In this document: positions 36,687 to 44,556 of the stretch, piece by piece
Position numbering within the stretch: position 1 is the first letter of the stretch
How the letters are laid out: each line of letters begins with the position of its first letter
Assembly: GCF_019645835.1 (NCBI RefSeq)
Contig: NZ_CP080998.1
Span: 3,224,001 to 3,288,000 of the forward strand
DNA: 64,000 nt
Reading direction: 5' to 3'
Origin: Mycolicibacterium holsaticum DSM 44478 = JCM 12374
GTDB taxonomy: Bacteria > Actinomycetota > Actinomycetes > Mycobacteriales > Mycobacteriaceae
Made by a program: the position numbers and the translations under genes
The notes under the pieces: model-generated
Database searches by the model: none
The model's input: the letters and a program-made list of their open reading frames with translations, nothing else
Told to the model about the DNA's origin: nothing

Positions 36687-37331
36687 ATGGACGGTATCGG
36701 CAATGTCACAGACGTATTGGCGCGCATCCGCGCCAACCGAGCGGTGCCGCAACCGGCGGGCGAGCGGTGCGAGATGTGCTCGGAGGTCATCGCCGACGAA
36801 CACCAACATGTGGTCAATCTCGACGGCCGCCAGTTGATGTGTGTCTGCCGCGGCTGCTATCTGCTGTTCACCGATACCCATGCCGATCTGCGTTACCGGG
36901 CTGTTCCGGACCGCTACCTGACATTCGGGGATTTCGGGCTCGACCGCCTTGGGTGGGATGTTCTGCAGATCCCCGTTGGGCTGGCGTTCTTCTTCCACAA
37001 CTCGGCGCTGGACCGCACGGTCGCGTTCTACCCCGGGCCGGCGGGGGCCACCGAATCTGAACTCGATCTGCAGGCGTGGGACGACATTCGCACCAGCGAC
37101 CCTCGGGTGGACACACTCGTCGACGACACCGAGGCGCTTCTCATCCGTGTGCCCGACGACGAAAGCAGCCGCCCGCTGGCGTATCTGTTGCCGATCGACG
37201 CCTGCTACGAGTTCGTCGGCCGGCTGCGCATGATGTGGCGCGGCTTCGACGGCGGACAAGACGTCCGCACTTACATCAACGAGTTCTTCGAAATGCTCGA
37301 TGCCCGCGGCAGAATCGTGGACCCGGCATGA
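36687..37331 (+). CDS. DUF5947 family hydrogenase-cluster protein
   Basis: This 214-residue cytoplasmic protein begins immediately after the hhyE stop. Near the N-terminus it has two Cys pairs (ERCEMCSEVIADEHQHVV, then LMCVCRGCYLLF) that look like a zinc- or iron-binding treble-clef. A mixed alpha/beta domain follows with YLTFGDFGLDRLGWDVLQIP and LLPIDACYEFVGRLRMMWRG. This matches the DUF5947 family, which I know mainly from hydrogenase clusters of actinobacteria. No membrane segment is seen. The role is unknown; metal handling or assembly of HhyE or HhyL is an inference from the Cys pairs and the location. Confidence 0.75.
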   Translation: MDGIGNVTDVLARIRANRAVPQPAGERCEMCSEVIADEHQHVVNLDGRQLMCVCRGCYLLFTDTHADLRYRAVPDRYLTFGDFGLDRLGWDVLQIPVGLAFFFHNSALDRTVAFYPGPAGATESELDLQAWDDIRTSDPRVDTLVDDTEALLIRVPDDESSRPLAYLLPIDACYEFVGRLRMMWRGFDGGQDVRTYINEFFEMLDARGRIVDPA

Positions 37332-37972
37332 ATGACGTCACGTTCGCCGTCCTCGACGTCGCACCGGAACCCTACGCGGTAACGCCGATTCTGATGGCGC
37401 GCATCGGCATCGCCTCGGTCGCCGAGGAGCCGGTGCATGCAATCGCACTGAAATGTCAGGTCCGCATCGAACCGTCGCGCAGGGCGTATACCGACGATGA
37501 GGCTGCCGGTCTGATGGATCTGTTCGGACCGCGGGAGCGCTGGGCCGCCACGCAGCACTCCTTCCTGTGGCAGCACGCCACCGCGATGGTGCCCAGCTTC
37601 ACCGGCGGCACCCACATCGAGCTTTCCCTCGAGTGCACGTATGACTTCGAGGTGGCAGCCGCCAAGTACCTACACGCGCTGCGCGACGGCGCCATTCCGC
37701 TGCAGTTCTTGTTCAGCGGAACCCTTTTCACCGCAGGCAGTCGCGGCTTCGCCGTCCAACAGGTGCCCTGGGACCGCGACGAACGCTACGACATGCCGGT
37801 GACCGTGTGGCGTGACCTGATCCGGCAGCACTTTCCGAACACCGACTGGCTACGGCTCGACCGTGAGACCATCGACGCGCTGAGCGCATACCGCAACGCG
37901 CGCGGCCTGCTCGGATTCGACGACGCGATCACGTCGCTGCTGACGGTGCCCGCGGCCGGGGAGCTCCCATGA
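37328..37972 (+). CDS. DUF6084 family hydrogenase-cluster protein
   Basis: This 214-residue protein starts with an ATG overlapping the previous stop (ATGA). It opens with VTFAVLDVAPEPYAVTPILMARIGI and has AIALKCQVRIEPSRRAYT, LECTYDFEVAAAKYLHALRDG and PLQFLFSGTLFT, reading as a mostly beta-strand protein. This resembles the DUF6084 family seen beside group 1h hydrogenases. No catalytic motif or Cys cluster is evident. It overlaps the next gene by four bases. A structural or assembly function is possible but not shown. Confidence 0.7.
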   Translation: MNDVTFAVLDVAPEPYAVTPILMARIGIASVAEEPVHAIALKCQVRIEPSRRAYTDDEAAGLMDLFGPRERWAATQHSFLWQHATAMVPSFTGGTHIELSLECTYDFEVAAAKYLHALRDGAIPLQFLFSGTLFTAGSRGFAVQQVPWDRDERYDMPVTVWRDLIRQHFPNTDWLRLDRETIDALSAYRNARGLLGFDDAITSLLTVPAAGELP

Positions 37973-39288
37973 CCGTCAACGGGGACCGCGCCCGTGCCGT
38001 CGCCGACGCCGTGCTCTACGAGGGCTACCTGCTCTACCCGTATCGAGCCAGTTCGCGAAAAAACCAGTCGCGCTGGCAGTTCGGCGTGCTCGGGCCGTCG
38101 GGTGCCGCGGACGCGGACATCGGTGAGGACGGCTCACTTCGCGCACAGGTCCTGGTGAACCCGCAGGGCGTCCCGTGGATATCGGGGGTGGCCCGCTTCC
38201 TGCAACTGCAACACCGCGGCACCGAACGCGATCTGGGTGGCGGCCGATTCGAACCGGTCGAGGAACTCACTGCAGGCACTCAGACGTGGCTGAGCTGGGA
38301 CGAGGCCGTCGAGCGCGAGGTCGCCGTCGACCGCTTCCCCGCTCCGAGCCTGCCCCGCACGATCGACATCTCGGTGCCTGCCGGTCGCGACGTGGAAATC
38401 GTTGACGGCGGCAGGCTGGTCCGCACCCGGCAGCAGTTGCACGGTCTGCTCTCGATATTCGCGGAGCCCGACGACGACCTGCTGCGGCTCACATTCGAGG
38501 TACGCAACACCGGATCACCCGCCACCGATAAGGACGACGCGATCGCCACCTCGCTGATCGGCACCCACCTGCTCATCGAAGTCACCGACGGCGAGTTCGT
38601 GTCGCTGCTGGAGCCACCGGACACGGCCGCCGGTGCCGTGGCACGGTGTCGGCAGCATCGATGCTTTCCCGTACTGGCCGGCCGCCCAGGCGATCACACC
38701 TTGGTGTTGGCATCGCCGATCATCCTCTACGACCACCCGCAGATCGCCGAACAGAGCAATGGTGCGCTCTACGACTCCACCGAGATCGACGAGATCCTCA
38801 CTCTTCGGGTTATGACGATGACCGAGGACGAAAAGGCGCAGGCCCGCGCCACCGACCCGCTGGCCGCCCGGATCATCGACCGCTGTGACTCGATGTCACC
38901 CGAGGCGATGCTCGACCTGCACGGTGTGCTGCGTGATCCGCACGCAGATTTGGTTCCCGAGGTGCCCGCGGGTGTCGACTGGTGGGATCCACAGGCGGAC
39001 AATGCGGTACGGCCCGAGCGGGATGCCATCCTGGTCAACGGAGCACCGGTGGCGCGGGGTAGCCGGGTCAGACTTCGGCCGACGCGCCGGGCCGACGCAC
39101 AGGACCTGTTCTACGTCGGCAAGATCGCGCGCGTCACGACCGTGCACGAGGACGTCGACGGCGACCAGCACATCGGTGTCGTGCTGGAGGACGATCCGGC
39201 TGCCGACATGCACGAGTGGTACGGCCGTTATCTGTACTTCGCCCCCGATGAAGTCGAACCGCTGGAAGGGAGTTCGAAATGGAAGTAG
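37969..39288 (+). CDS. Uncharacterised 439-residue hydrogenase-cluster protein
   Basis: I do not recognise this family by name. The N-terminal two thirds (about 1-290) contain AVLYEGYLLYPYRASSRKNQ, LQLQHRGTERD and a beta-rich region with RLTFEVRNTGSPATDKDDA. A helical linker (EDEKAQARATDPLAARIIDR) leads to a C-terminal beta domain (about 340-437) reading RGSRVRLRPTRRADAQDLFYVG, GVVLEDDPAADMHEWYGRYL and FAPDEVEPLE. That part looks like a small SH3-like barrel of the kind that packs on metalloenzymes. No membrane segment or signal is visible. It overlaps the preceding DUF6084 gene by four bases and the next small gene by ten, so it belongs to the operon. Confidence 0.7.
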   Translation: MTVNGDRARAVADAVLYEGYLLYPYRASSRKNQSRWQFGVLGPSGAADADIGEDGSLRAQVLVNPQGVPWISGVARFLQLQHRGTERDLGGGRFEPVEELTAGTQTWLSWDEAVEREVAVDRFPAPSLPRTIDISVPAGRDVEIVDGGRLVRTRQQLHGLLSIFAEPDDDLLRLTFEVRNTGSPATDKDDAIATSLIGTHLLIEVTDGEFVSLLEPPDTAAGAVARCRQHRCFPVLAGRPGDHTLVLASPIILYDHPQIAEQSNGALYDSTEIDEILTLRVMTMTEDEKAQARATDPLAARIIDRCDSMSPEAMLDLHGVLRDPHADLVPEVPAGVDWWDPQADNAVRPERDAILVNGAPVARGSRVRLRPTRRADAQDLFYVGKIARVTTVHEDVDGDQHIGVVLEDDPAADMHEWYGRYLYFAPDEVEPLEGSSKWK

Positions 39289-39398
39289 TGGGTTGGGTCG
39301 CCGTCGGTGTTGCCGCCGCCGTCGTGCTCGGAGCGGCAGTGCTCGGCCTGAGGTCGATCCCGGATGCGAAGCGCTACCTCAAGATCCGGCAGATGTAG
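39279..39398 (+). CDS. 39-residue single-span membrane peptide (DUF6893-like)
   Basis: This very short gene encodes a 39-residue peptide. One membrane helix (about residues 5-25, GWVAVGVAAAVVLGAAVLGL) is followed by a basic cytoplasmic end (RSIPDAKRYLKIRQM). The start overlaps the end of the preceding gene by ten bases and has a strong GGAAGGGAG ribosome site at 39264-39272. It is followed four bases later by the protease gene. The size and layout match the DUF6893 small-protein family. It may anchor a hydrogenase component to the membrane, which is inference. Confidence 0.75.
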   Translation: MEVVGWVAVGVAAAVVLGAAVLGLRSIPDAKRYLKIRQM

Positions 39399-39402
39399 TC
39401 GG

Positions 39403-39897
39403 GTGCCGACACACCGCGGAATTCTGGTCGCCGGGATCGGCAACATCTTCCTCGGCGACGACGGGTTCGGCTCCGAGGTGATCCGCCGCGTCCCCGAGGC
39501 GCTCGCAGCGCCGGGGGTTCGGGTCGTGGACTACGGGATCCGCGGCGTGCATCTGGCGTATGACCTGCTGGACGGGTACGAGGCACTGGTGCTCGTCGAC
39601 GCCGTCCCGAACCGGGGCTCCCCGGGCACGTTGCACGTCTTCACGGCGGATCATGACGCCCTCACCGCCGATTCGGGTCTGGACGCACACGCGATGGATC
39701 CGCAAGCGGTGTTCGCCAGCCTCACCGCGCTGGGCGGCGCCCCGCCCGACACCGTGGTGATCGGTTGCGAGGCAGCCAACGTCGACGAGGGCATCGGCCT
39801 GTCCGAGGTCGTCGAGGCGGCCGTTGCCGGTGCGGTGCAGGCCGTCGTCGACGCCGTCGCCGAGCTCTGCGCGCGGTCCGTGGTGAGGGGAGGCTGA
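39403..39897 (+). CDS. Hydrogenase maturation protease (M52 family)
   Basis: This endopeptidase removes the C-terminal tail of HhyL once nickel is inserted. The 164-residue protein has the family opening ILVAGIGNIFLGDDGFGSEV, with the first nickel-sensing acidic residue. VDAVPNRGSPGTLHVF and DAHAMDPQAVFASL follow, the latter with the conserved His region, and then VIGCEAANVDEGIGLS. The GTG at 39403 is preferred; an in-frame ATG at 39364 would lie inside the preceding small gene and add residues unlike the family. It lies directly before hypC. Confidence 0.92.
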   Translation: MPTHRGILVAGIGNIFLGDDGFGSEVIRRVPEALAAPGVRVVDYGIRGVHLAYDLLDGYEALVLVDAVPNRGSPGTLHVFTADHDALTADSGLDAHAMDPQAVFASLTALGGAPPDTVVIGCEAANVDEGIGLSEVVEAAVAGAVQAVVDAVAELCARSVVRGG

Positions 39898-39901
39898 ACC
39901 C

Positions 39902-40156
39902 ATGTGCCTGGGAATACCGGGGCAGGTCGTGCACATGCTGGACGGCTACGGCGATCAACTCGCCCTCGTCGACGTGGCAGGCGAGCAGCGCAAAGTCAAC
40001 GTCGGAATGCTCCCGGAGGAAACCTTCGGCGCCGGGGACTGGGTGATCATCCACATGGGCTTCGTCGTCGAGAAGACCGACAAGGCCGGTGCCGACGCGG
40101 CGATGTCGGGGCTGGAGTTGATGGGCAGGGGTCACGACGTCGAGGATCCGCGATGA
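39902..40156 (+). CDS. hypC: Hydrogenase assembly chaperone HypC (first copy)
   Basis: HypC carries the Fe(CN)2CO unit from the HypD complex to the large subunit. The 84-residue protein begins MCLGIPGQVVHML, with the essential Cys2, and has VNVGMLPEETFGAGDWVIIHMGFVVEKTD of the OB-fold. The GGGGAGG site upstream supports the ATG. Its stop overlaps the hypF start (ATGA). A second full hypC lies at 45.7 kb and a HypC-like domain lies in a SIS fusion at 43.1 kb. Confidence 0.95.
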   Translation: MCLGIPGQVVHMLDGYGDQLALVDVAGEQRKVNVGMLPEETFGAGDWVIIHMGFVVEKTDKAGADAAMSGLELMGRGHDVEDPR

Positions 40157-42429
40157 CCAGCAGGGTCCGGCTGCGTGTCGACGTGCACGGGGTGGTGCAG
40201 GGGGTGGGCCTTCGGCCGTTCGTGTACTCGTGCGCGGCGGCACTGAGCCTCACCGGCTGTGTGCGCAACGACAGTTCCGGGGCCGTCATCGAAGTCGAGG
40301 GCGACGCCGGTGACGTCGAGGACTTCCTGGGACGGCTGCGCGACCGGCCTCCGCCGCTGGCGGTGATCGAATCCGTTGAAACCCGGCCGATCCCGCTCGT
40401 CGGCGGTACCGGATTCGTCATCGCCGACACGTCGCGCACCGATGGCGGCCGCACCCTGACCTCACCCGATGTCGCCATGTGCGCGCAGTGCGCCGCCGAA
40501 CAGGCCGACCCCGCCGACCGGCGCTACCGGCACGCGTTCATCAACTGCACGAACTGCGGCCCCCGCTTCACGATCATCGGCGCGCTGCCGTACGACCGCG
40601 CGTCCACCACGATGGCCGCGTTCGAGATGTGCCCGGAATGTGCCCGCGCATACCACGATCCCGGCGACCGCAGGTTCCACGCCCAACCGATCTGCTGTCC
40701 GAACTGCGGACCCACGCTGACCTATCGAGACGGATCCGGCCGGCTGTCAAGCGGTGAAGCCGGGCTGCGGGCGGCCCGGGAATTGCTGCGTGACGGCGGC
40801 GTGCTGGCAGTCAAGGGCATCGGCGGCTACCACCTCGCCTGCGACGCGGGAAACGCCGGCGCCGTCGCCGAGCTTCGGTTACGAAAACGTCGCGGCGACA
40901 AACCGTTTGCCGTCATGGTGCCCGATCTGGCCACCGCCCGGTACATCGCTGAGGTGGACGACGCGTCGGCGCGGATGCTGTCGGGTCCCCAGCGCCCGAT
41001 CGTGCTGATGCCGCGACGGACCGAAGCGCCCGTGGCCGACGCTGTCGCACCACACAATCCGGATCTGGGCGTGCTGCTCGCCTACGCACCGTTGCACCCG
41101 TTGTTGTTCGGGTTGCCCGGCGACGCGCCGGGGCCGGCAGTGCTGGTGATGACCTCCGGGAACCTGGCCGGCGAGCCGATCTGTTTCGCCGACGACGATG
41201 CGCTCGACCGGCTTTCGCATCTCGCCGACGGTTGGCTGATGCACGACCGCGCGATCCTGGCGCCCTGCGACGACTCCGTTCTACGCGCGGTGGCCGGCCG
41301 CGAGGTTCCGATCCGGCGCTCGCGCGGATATGCGCCGCTGCCAATCGCATTGCCCGTTCCGGTACCTCCGACCCTGGCCGTCGGCGCCGACCTGAAGAAC
41401 ACGATGGCGGTCGCCGACGGCAAATACGCGTGGCTCAGTCAGCACATCGGCGACATGGACGATTTGGCAACGTTGTCCGCCTTCGACTCCGCCCAGCAGC
41501 ACCTGCAGGCGCTCACCGCGGTCACACCACAGGTGTTGGTCGCCGACGCCCACCCGCTGTACCGGTCGACGCAGTGGGCCAACCGCAACGCCGCGCACCG
41601 GCCGGTCCGCACGGTCCAACACCACCACGCGCATATCGCCGCAGTGATGGCCGAACACGGCCTGGACGACTCCGCACAGGTGCTCGGCTTCGCGTTCGAC
41701 GGAACGGGGTACGGCACCGACGGCGCGGTATGGGGTGGTGAGGTCCTGCTCACCGGCTACAAAGGCTTTCAACGCCTGGCCCACCTGAAGTACGTCCCGT
41801 TGGCCGGCGGCGACGTCAGCGTGCTGCGCCCATACCGAATGGCGCTCACGCACCTGTGGGCCGCGGGTATCGCGTGGGATGCCGATTTAGCGCCCGTCGC
41901 CGCCTGTCCGCCCGACGAACGAAAAGTGCTGGCCCGCCATCTCGAAACGGGCTTCGGCTGCGTCCCCACGTCGAGCTTCGGTCGCCTGTTCGACGCAGTG
42001 TCGGCGCTGGCCGGGGTGCGCCAGGTGGTCGCCTACGAGGCGCAGGCGGCGATCGAGCTGGAGGGCCTGTCCCGTGGCGACGGCGGCGGCACGGGCGCTT
42101 ACGTGTTCGCCACGCATGACGGCGTGGTCGATCCGGCGCCGGTCCTTCGGGCGGTGGTTGCCGACCGACGTGCCGGGGTAGCGGACGGAATCATCGGCGC
42201 CCGGTTCCATCGTGCCGTCGCGGAGGTGATCGTGCGGATCGCGTGTGCTGAACGGGAGACGTCTTCAACGGTGGCGCTGTCGGGCGGGGTGTTCCAGAAC
42301 GCGATGCTGCTGACGCTTGCGCTAACGGGACTGCAAGCCAAGGGCTTCGAGGTCATCACCCATCAGCGGGTGCCGCCGAACGACGGTGGCATCGCGCTGG
42401 GCCAGTTGCTGGTGGGAAATTCGGGATGA
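40153..42429 (+). CDS. hypF: Carbamoyltransferase HypF
   Basis: HypF makes the cyanide precursor by transferring a carbamoyl group from carbamoyl phosphate to the HypE C-terminal cysteine. The 758-residue protein has the expected domain order. An acylphosphatase domain (about 1-90, HGVVQGVGLRPFVYS) comes first, then zinc fingers (CAQC, CTNCGPRFT, CPECARAY, CCPNCGPT), a YrdC-like domain (about 195-385, LAVKGIGGYHLACDA) and a Kae1-like domain with the metal motif HHHAHIAAVMAEH. The C-terminus reads ALSGGVFQNAMLL. Start and stop both overlap neighbouring genes by four bases. Confidence 0.97.
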   Translation: MTSRVRLRVDVHGVVQGVGLRPFVYSCAAALSLTGCVRNDSSGAVIEVEGDAGDVEDFLGRLRDRPPPLAVIESVETRPIPLVGGTGFVIADTSRTDGGRTLTSPDVAMCAQCAAEQADPADRRYRHAFINCTNCGPRFTIIGALPYDRASTTMAAFEMCPECARAYHDPGDRRFHAQPICCPNCGPTLTYRDGSGRLSSGEAGLRAARELLRDGGVLAVKGIGGYHLACDAGNAGAVAELRLRKRRGDKPFAVMVPDLATARYIAEVDDASARMLSGPQRPIVLMPRRTEAPVADAVAPHNPDLGVLLAYAPLHPLLFGLPGDAPGPAVLVMTSGNLAGEPICFADDDALDRLSHLADGWLMHDRAILAPCDDSVLRAVAGREVPIRRSRGYAPLPIALPVPVPPTLAVGADLKNTMAVADGKYAWLSQHIGDMDDLATLSAFDSAQQHLQALTAVTPQVLVADAHPLYRSTQWANRNAAHRPVRTVQHHHAHIAAVMAEHGLDDSAQVLGFAFDGTGYGTDGAVWGGEVLLTGYKGFQRLAHLKYVPLAGGDVSVLRPYRMALTHLWAAGIAWDADLAPVAACPPDERKVLARHLETGFGCVPTSSFGRLFDAVSALAGVRQVVAYEAQAAIELEGLSRGDGGGTGAYVFATHDGVVDPAPVLRAVVADRRAGVADGIIGARFHRAVAEVIVRIACAERETSSTVALSGGVFQNAMLLTLALTGLQAKGFEVITHQRVPPNDGGIALGQLLVGNSG

Positions 42430-43145
42430 CTGGGTTGACGGCGGGCCAGACACTCTTCGGTCGGTATGCCTACCCACCGAACGAACTGGGCTATTGCGGT
42501 CCGGCAGACGGTGGCGGTACGTCCGGGCTCGGCTCGCACGCCGCGGAGTTCGACGGGGCCTGGCCGTATTTGCGAGCCATCTCCGAAGCCGTCGGCTGCG
42601 ATGCGCTTGACGAGGAGGTGGTCGACAGCTACTGGGTCGGCGGTCCGGCGCTGTACAAGGTGGATCCAGCCGACCTGCTCGCCCGGCTGCGTTCGGCGTT
42701 CACGGGCCAGCTCACCGGCCTGCTCGACGAGGTCTCCCCCAGCTCCGACGTGTTGGCGCATCACAGCTTCCACGTCTTTGCGGTCTATCCGTGGGTACGC
42801 TTCGTCAGCCGTGACGCGGCCACCGCGGTGCGCGTCATGCAGAGCTGTCGCATCCGCTGGGGCACCGTCGAATCCGTCGACGATCAGTGCGCGGTGATCT
42901 CATCGCACCCACTGCAGTTCCACGACGGCAGCCTGGTGCTCGGTACACTGCAGACCGAGACCCTGCACTGGGCGAAGGGTGACGTGTCGCTGGTGCCTGC
43001 ACCGATGCCGGGGACCGTCGTCTCGGCGCACTGGGACTGGGTGTGCGCAACACTCACCGACACCGACTGTGCCGCACTCGAGGCCGCGACCCGCGCAACG
43101 CTGCAACTTGTCAATTCGCTTGCCGACCAAGGAGTTCACCCATGA
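42426..43145 (+). CDS. DUF6390 family hydrogenase-cluster protein
   Basis: This 239-residue protein begins with an ATG overlapping the hypF stop. Its opening, GQTLFGRYAYPPNELGYCGPADG, is the most distinctive part and matches what I know as DUF6390, a family tied to actinobacterial hydrogenase clusters. Further conserved-looking segments are GGPALYKVDPADLLARLRSAF, HHSFHVFAVYPWVRF and GTVESVDDQCAVISSHPL. It ends four bases into the SIS-HypC fusion gene. No motif suggests a reaction. A maturation role is inferred only from its location among the hyp genes. Confidence 0.7.
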   Translation: MTGLTAGQTLFGRYAYPPNELGYCGPADGGGTSGLGSHAAEFDGAWPYLRAISEAVGCDALDEEVVDSYWVGGPALYKVDPADLLARLRSAFTGQLTGLLDEVSPSSDVLAHHSFHVFAVYPWVRFVSRDAATAVRVMQSCRIRWGTVESVDDQCAVISSHPLQFHDGSLVLGTLQTETLHWAKGDVSLVPAPMPGTVVSAHWDWVCATLTDTDCAALEAATRATLQLVNSLADQGVHP

Positions 43146-43885
43146 TCGTCACCGCACGACCGGGTGGGTCTTACATCGATACCGAACTGTCTGCTGATCT
43201 GGCGGCGGCCGCACTGGACATGGCCCGGCGCTTCCACCACGGCGCCACGCTCTGGGTCATCTCGCCGCAGTGGGAACCGCACGCTCACCACGTTGCCGTC
43301 GAGTTCGTACATCCGGTGATCATGGGCAAGCGGGCGCTGCCGTCGGTCGCCCTCGTCGAACCCGATCCGGTGGCACAGGCCCGGGTGGCCAGCCGACCCG
43401 GCGATCTGCTGATCGCGGTCGCGTCCGCGGACGAACCGGCCGTCGTCGACGCGATGCGCCGCGCCCGGGCGTGGGGCGTGCTGACCCTGTGGATCGGCTC
43501 TGGCCCGCGTCCGAAAGCCGGTGGTGCCAACCACATCCTGTGGATCGACTCAGACGATCCGATGCTGCCGGCCACCGGGACGTTCGTGTTGATGTATCAC
43601 CTGCTCTGGGAGCTCACCCACGTCTGCTTCGAACATTCCGGGCTGCTGAAATCCGCCGACTGCACCGACGACGTCTGCATCACCTGCAGCGACCAGGGTT
43701 TGGTGGCCGAGGTGCTGCTCGAACCCACAGCCGAGACCGATCAAGCGCTCGTGCGCACGGCCGAGGGCGAGCAATGGGTGGACGTCACGCTGCTCGGTGG
43801 CGTCGCGGCCAACGACCTTGTACTCATCCACGCCGGCGCGGCCATCTCGCGCCTCGACCACGTCGGTCAGGAGGTGACCCGATGA
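43142..43885 (+). CDS. SIS-like domain fused to a HypC-like chaperone domain
   Basis: The 247-residue protein appears to be a fusion. Residues 1-165 resemble a SIS (sugar isomerase) fold: LAAAALDMARRFHHGATLWVIS, RPGDLLIAVASADEPAVVDAMRRARAWG and MLPATGTFVLMYHLLWELTHV. Residues 176-240 look like HypC: DDVCITCSDQGLVAEVLLEP, then WVDVTLLGGVAANDLVLIHAGAAISRL. Cys179 sits where the essential Cys2 of HypC would be, but here it is internal, with a second Cys182 nearby. The gene overlaps both neighbours (ATGA) and is followed by a second SIS protein. Cofactor delivery tied to a phosphosugar-type ligand is a hypothesis. Confidence 0.7.
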   Translation: MIVTARPGGSYIDTELSADLAAAALDMARRFHHGATLWVISPQWEPHAHHVAVEFVHPVIMGKRALPSVALVEPDPVAQARVASRPGDLLIAVASADEPAVVDAMRRARAWGVLTLWIGSGPRPKAGGANHILWIDSDDPMLPATGTFVLMYHLLWELTHVCFEHSGLLKSADCTDDVCITCSDQGLVAEVLLEPTAETDQALVRTAEGEQWVDVTLLGGVAANDLVLIHAGAAISRLDHVGQEVTR

Positions 43886-44556
43886 CCGAGCCTGAAAGTA
43901 CCGGCTTCCTGTATCCATTCATCGAATCCGAAGAGACCGACGCCGCCAGTCTTCTGGAGGACCTGAGCACCTCGGCGCGCGGTAAGGCCGCCGAAAGCGC
44001 GCGGCTGCAAGGCGAATCGCTGGCCGAATACGACGGTGCACTGACCGCGGCAGGCACCGAGATGGCCGACCGATTTCGTCGCGGCGGGCGGCTGTACACC
44101 TTCGGAAACGGTGGCAGCTCCACCGACGCCGCGACGCTGGCATCGCTGTTCAGCCGGCCGGCCCGGGGGCGTCCGGTGGCGGCGTGGTCCCTGGCCGCCG
44201 ACAACGCCGTGGTCACCGCGCTGGGCAACGATGTCGGGTTCGAGCTGATCTTCAAGCGCCAGATCATCGCCCACGCCCGCGAGCAGGACATCGGGATCGC
44301 ATTGTCGACCTCGGGCAATTCGGAGGACCTGATGACGGCCATCACCGAGGCCGAGCAGCGCGGTCTGCTGACGATCGGGTTTTCCGGCCACGACGGCGGG
44401 CGGATGGCCGGCGCAGAGGATCTGGACTACTGCTTCACCGTCCATTCACAGAGCATCCACCGCATCCAGGAAAGCCAGGCCATGCTCGGTTACCGGCTCT
44501 GGTCCGTCGCCCAAGAACACTTGGCCCGTCCCCGCAATGGAGCGCACACACGATGA
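43882..44556 (+). CDS. SIS-domain protein, phosphoheptose isomerase (GmhA)-like
   Basis: This 224-residue protein has a single SIS domain. The phosphate-binding loop reads LYTFGNGGSSTDAATLASLF, followed by VTALGNDVGFELIFKRQI, IGIALSTSGNSEDLMTAITE and FTVHSQSIHRIQESQAMLGY. These resemble GmhA phosphoheptose isomerase. No heptose pathway genes accompany it here, and its position between the SIS-HypC fusion and hypE points to a hydrogenase-related job. The start overlaps the fusion gene by four bases and the stop overlaps hypE by four. Substrate and reaction are unknown. Confidence 0.78.
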   Translation: MTEPESTGFLYPFIESEETDAASLLEDLSTSARGKAAESARLQGESLAEYDGALTAAGTEMADRFRRGGRLYTFGNGGSSTDAATLASLFSRPARGRPVAAWSLAADNAVVTALGNDVGFELIFKRQIIAHAREQDIGIALSTSGNSEDLMTAITEAEQRGLLTIGFSGHDGGRMAGAEDLDYCFTVHSQSIHRIQESQAMLGYRLWSVAQEHLARPRNGAHTR

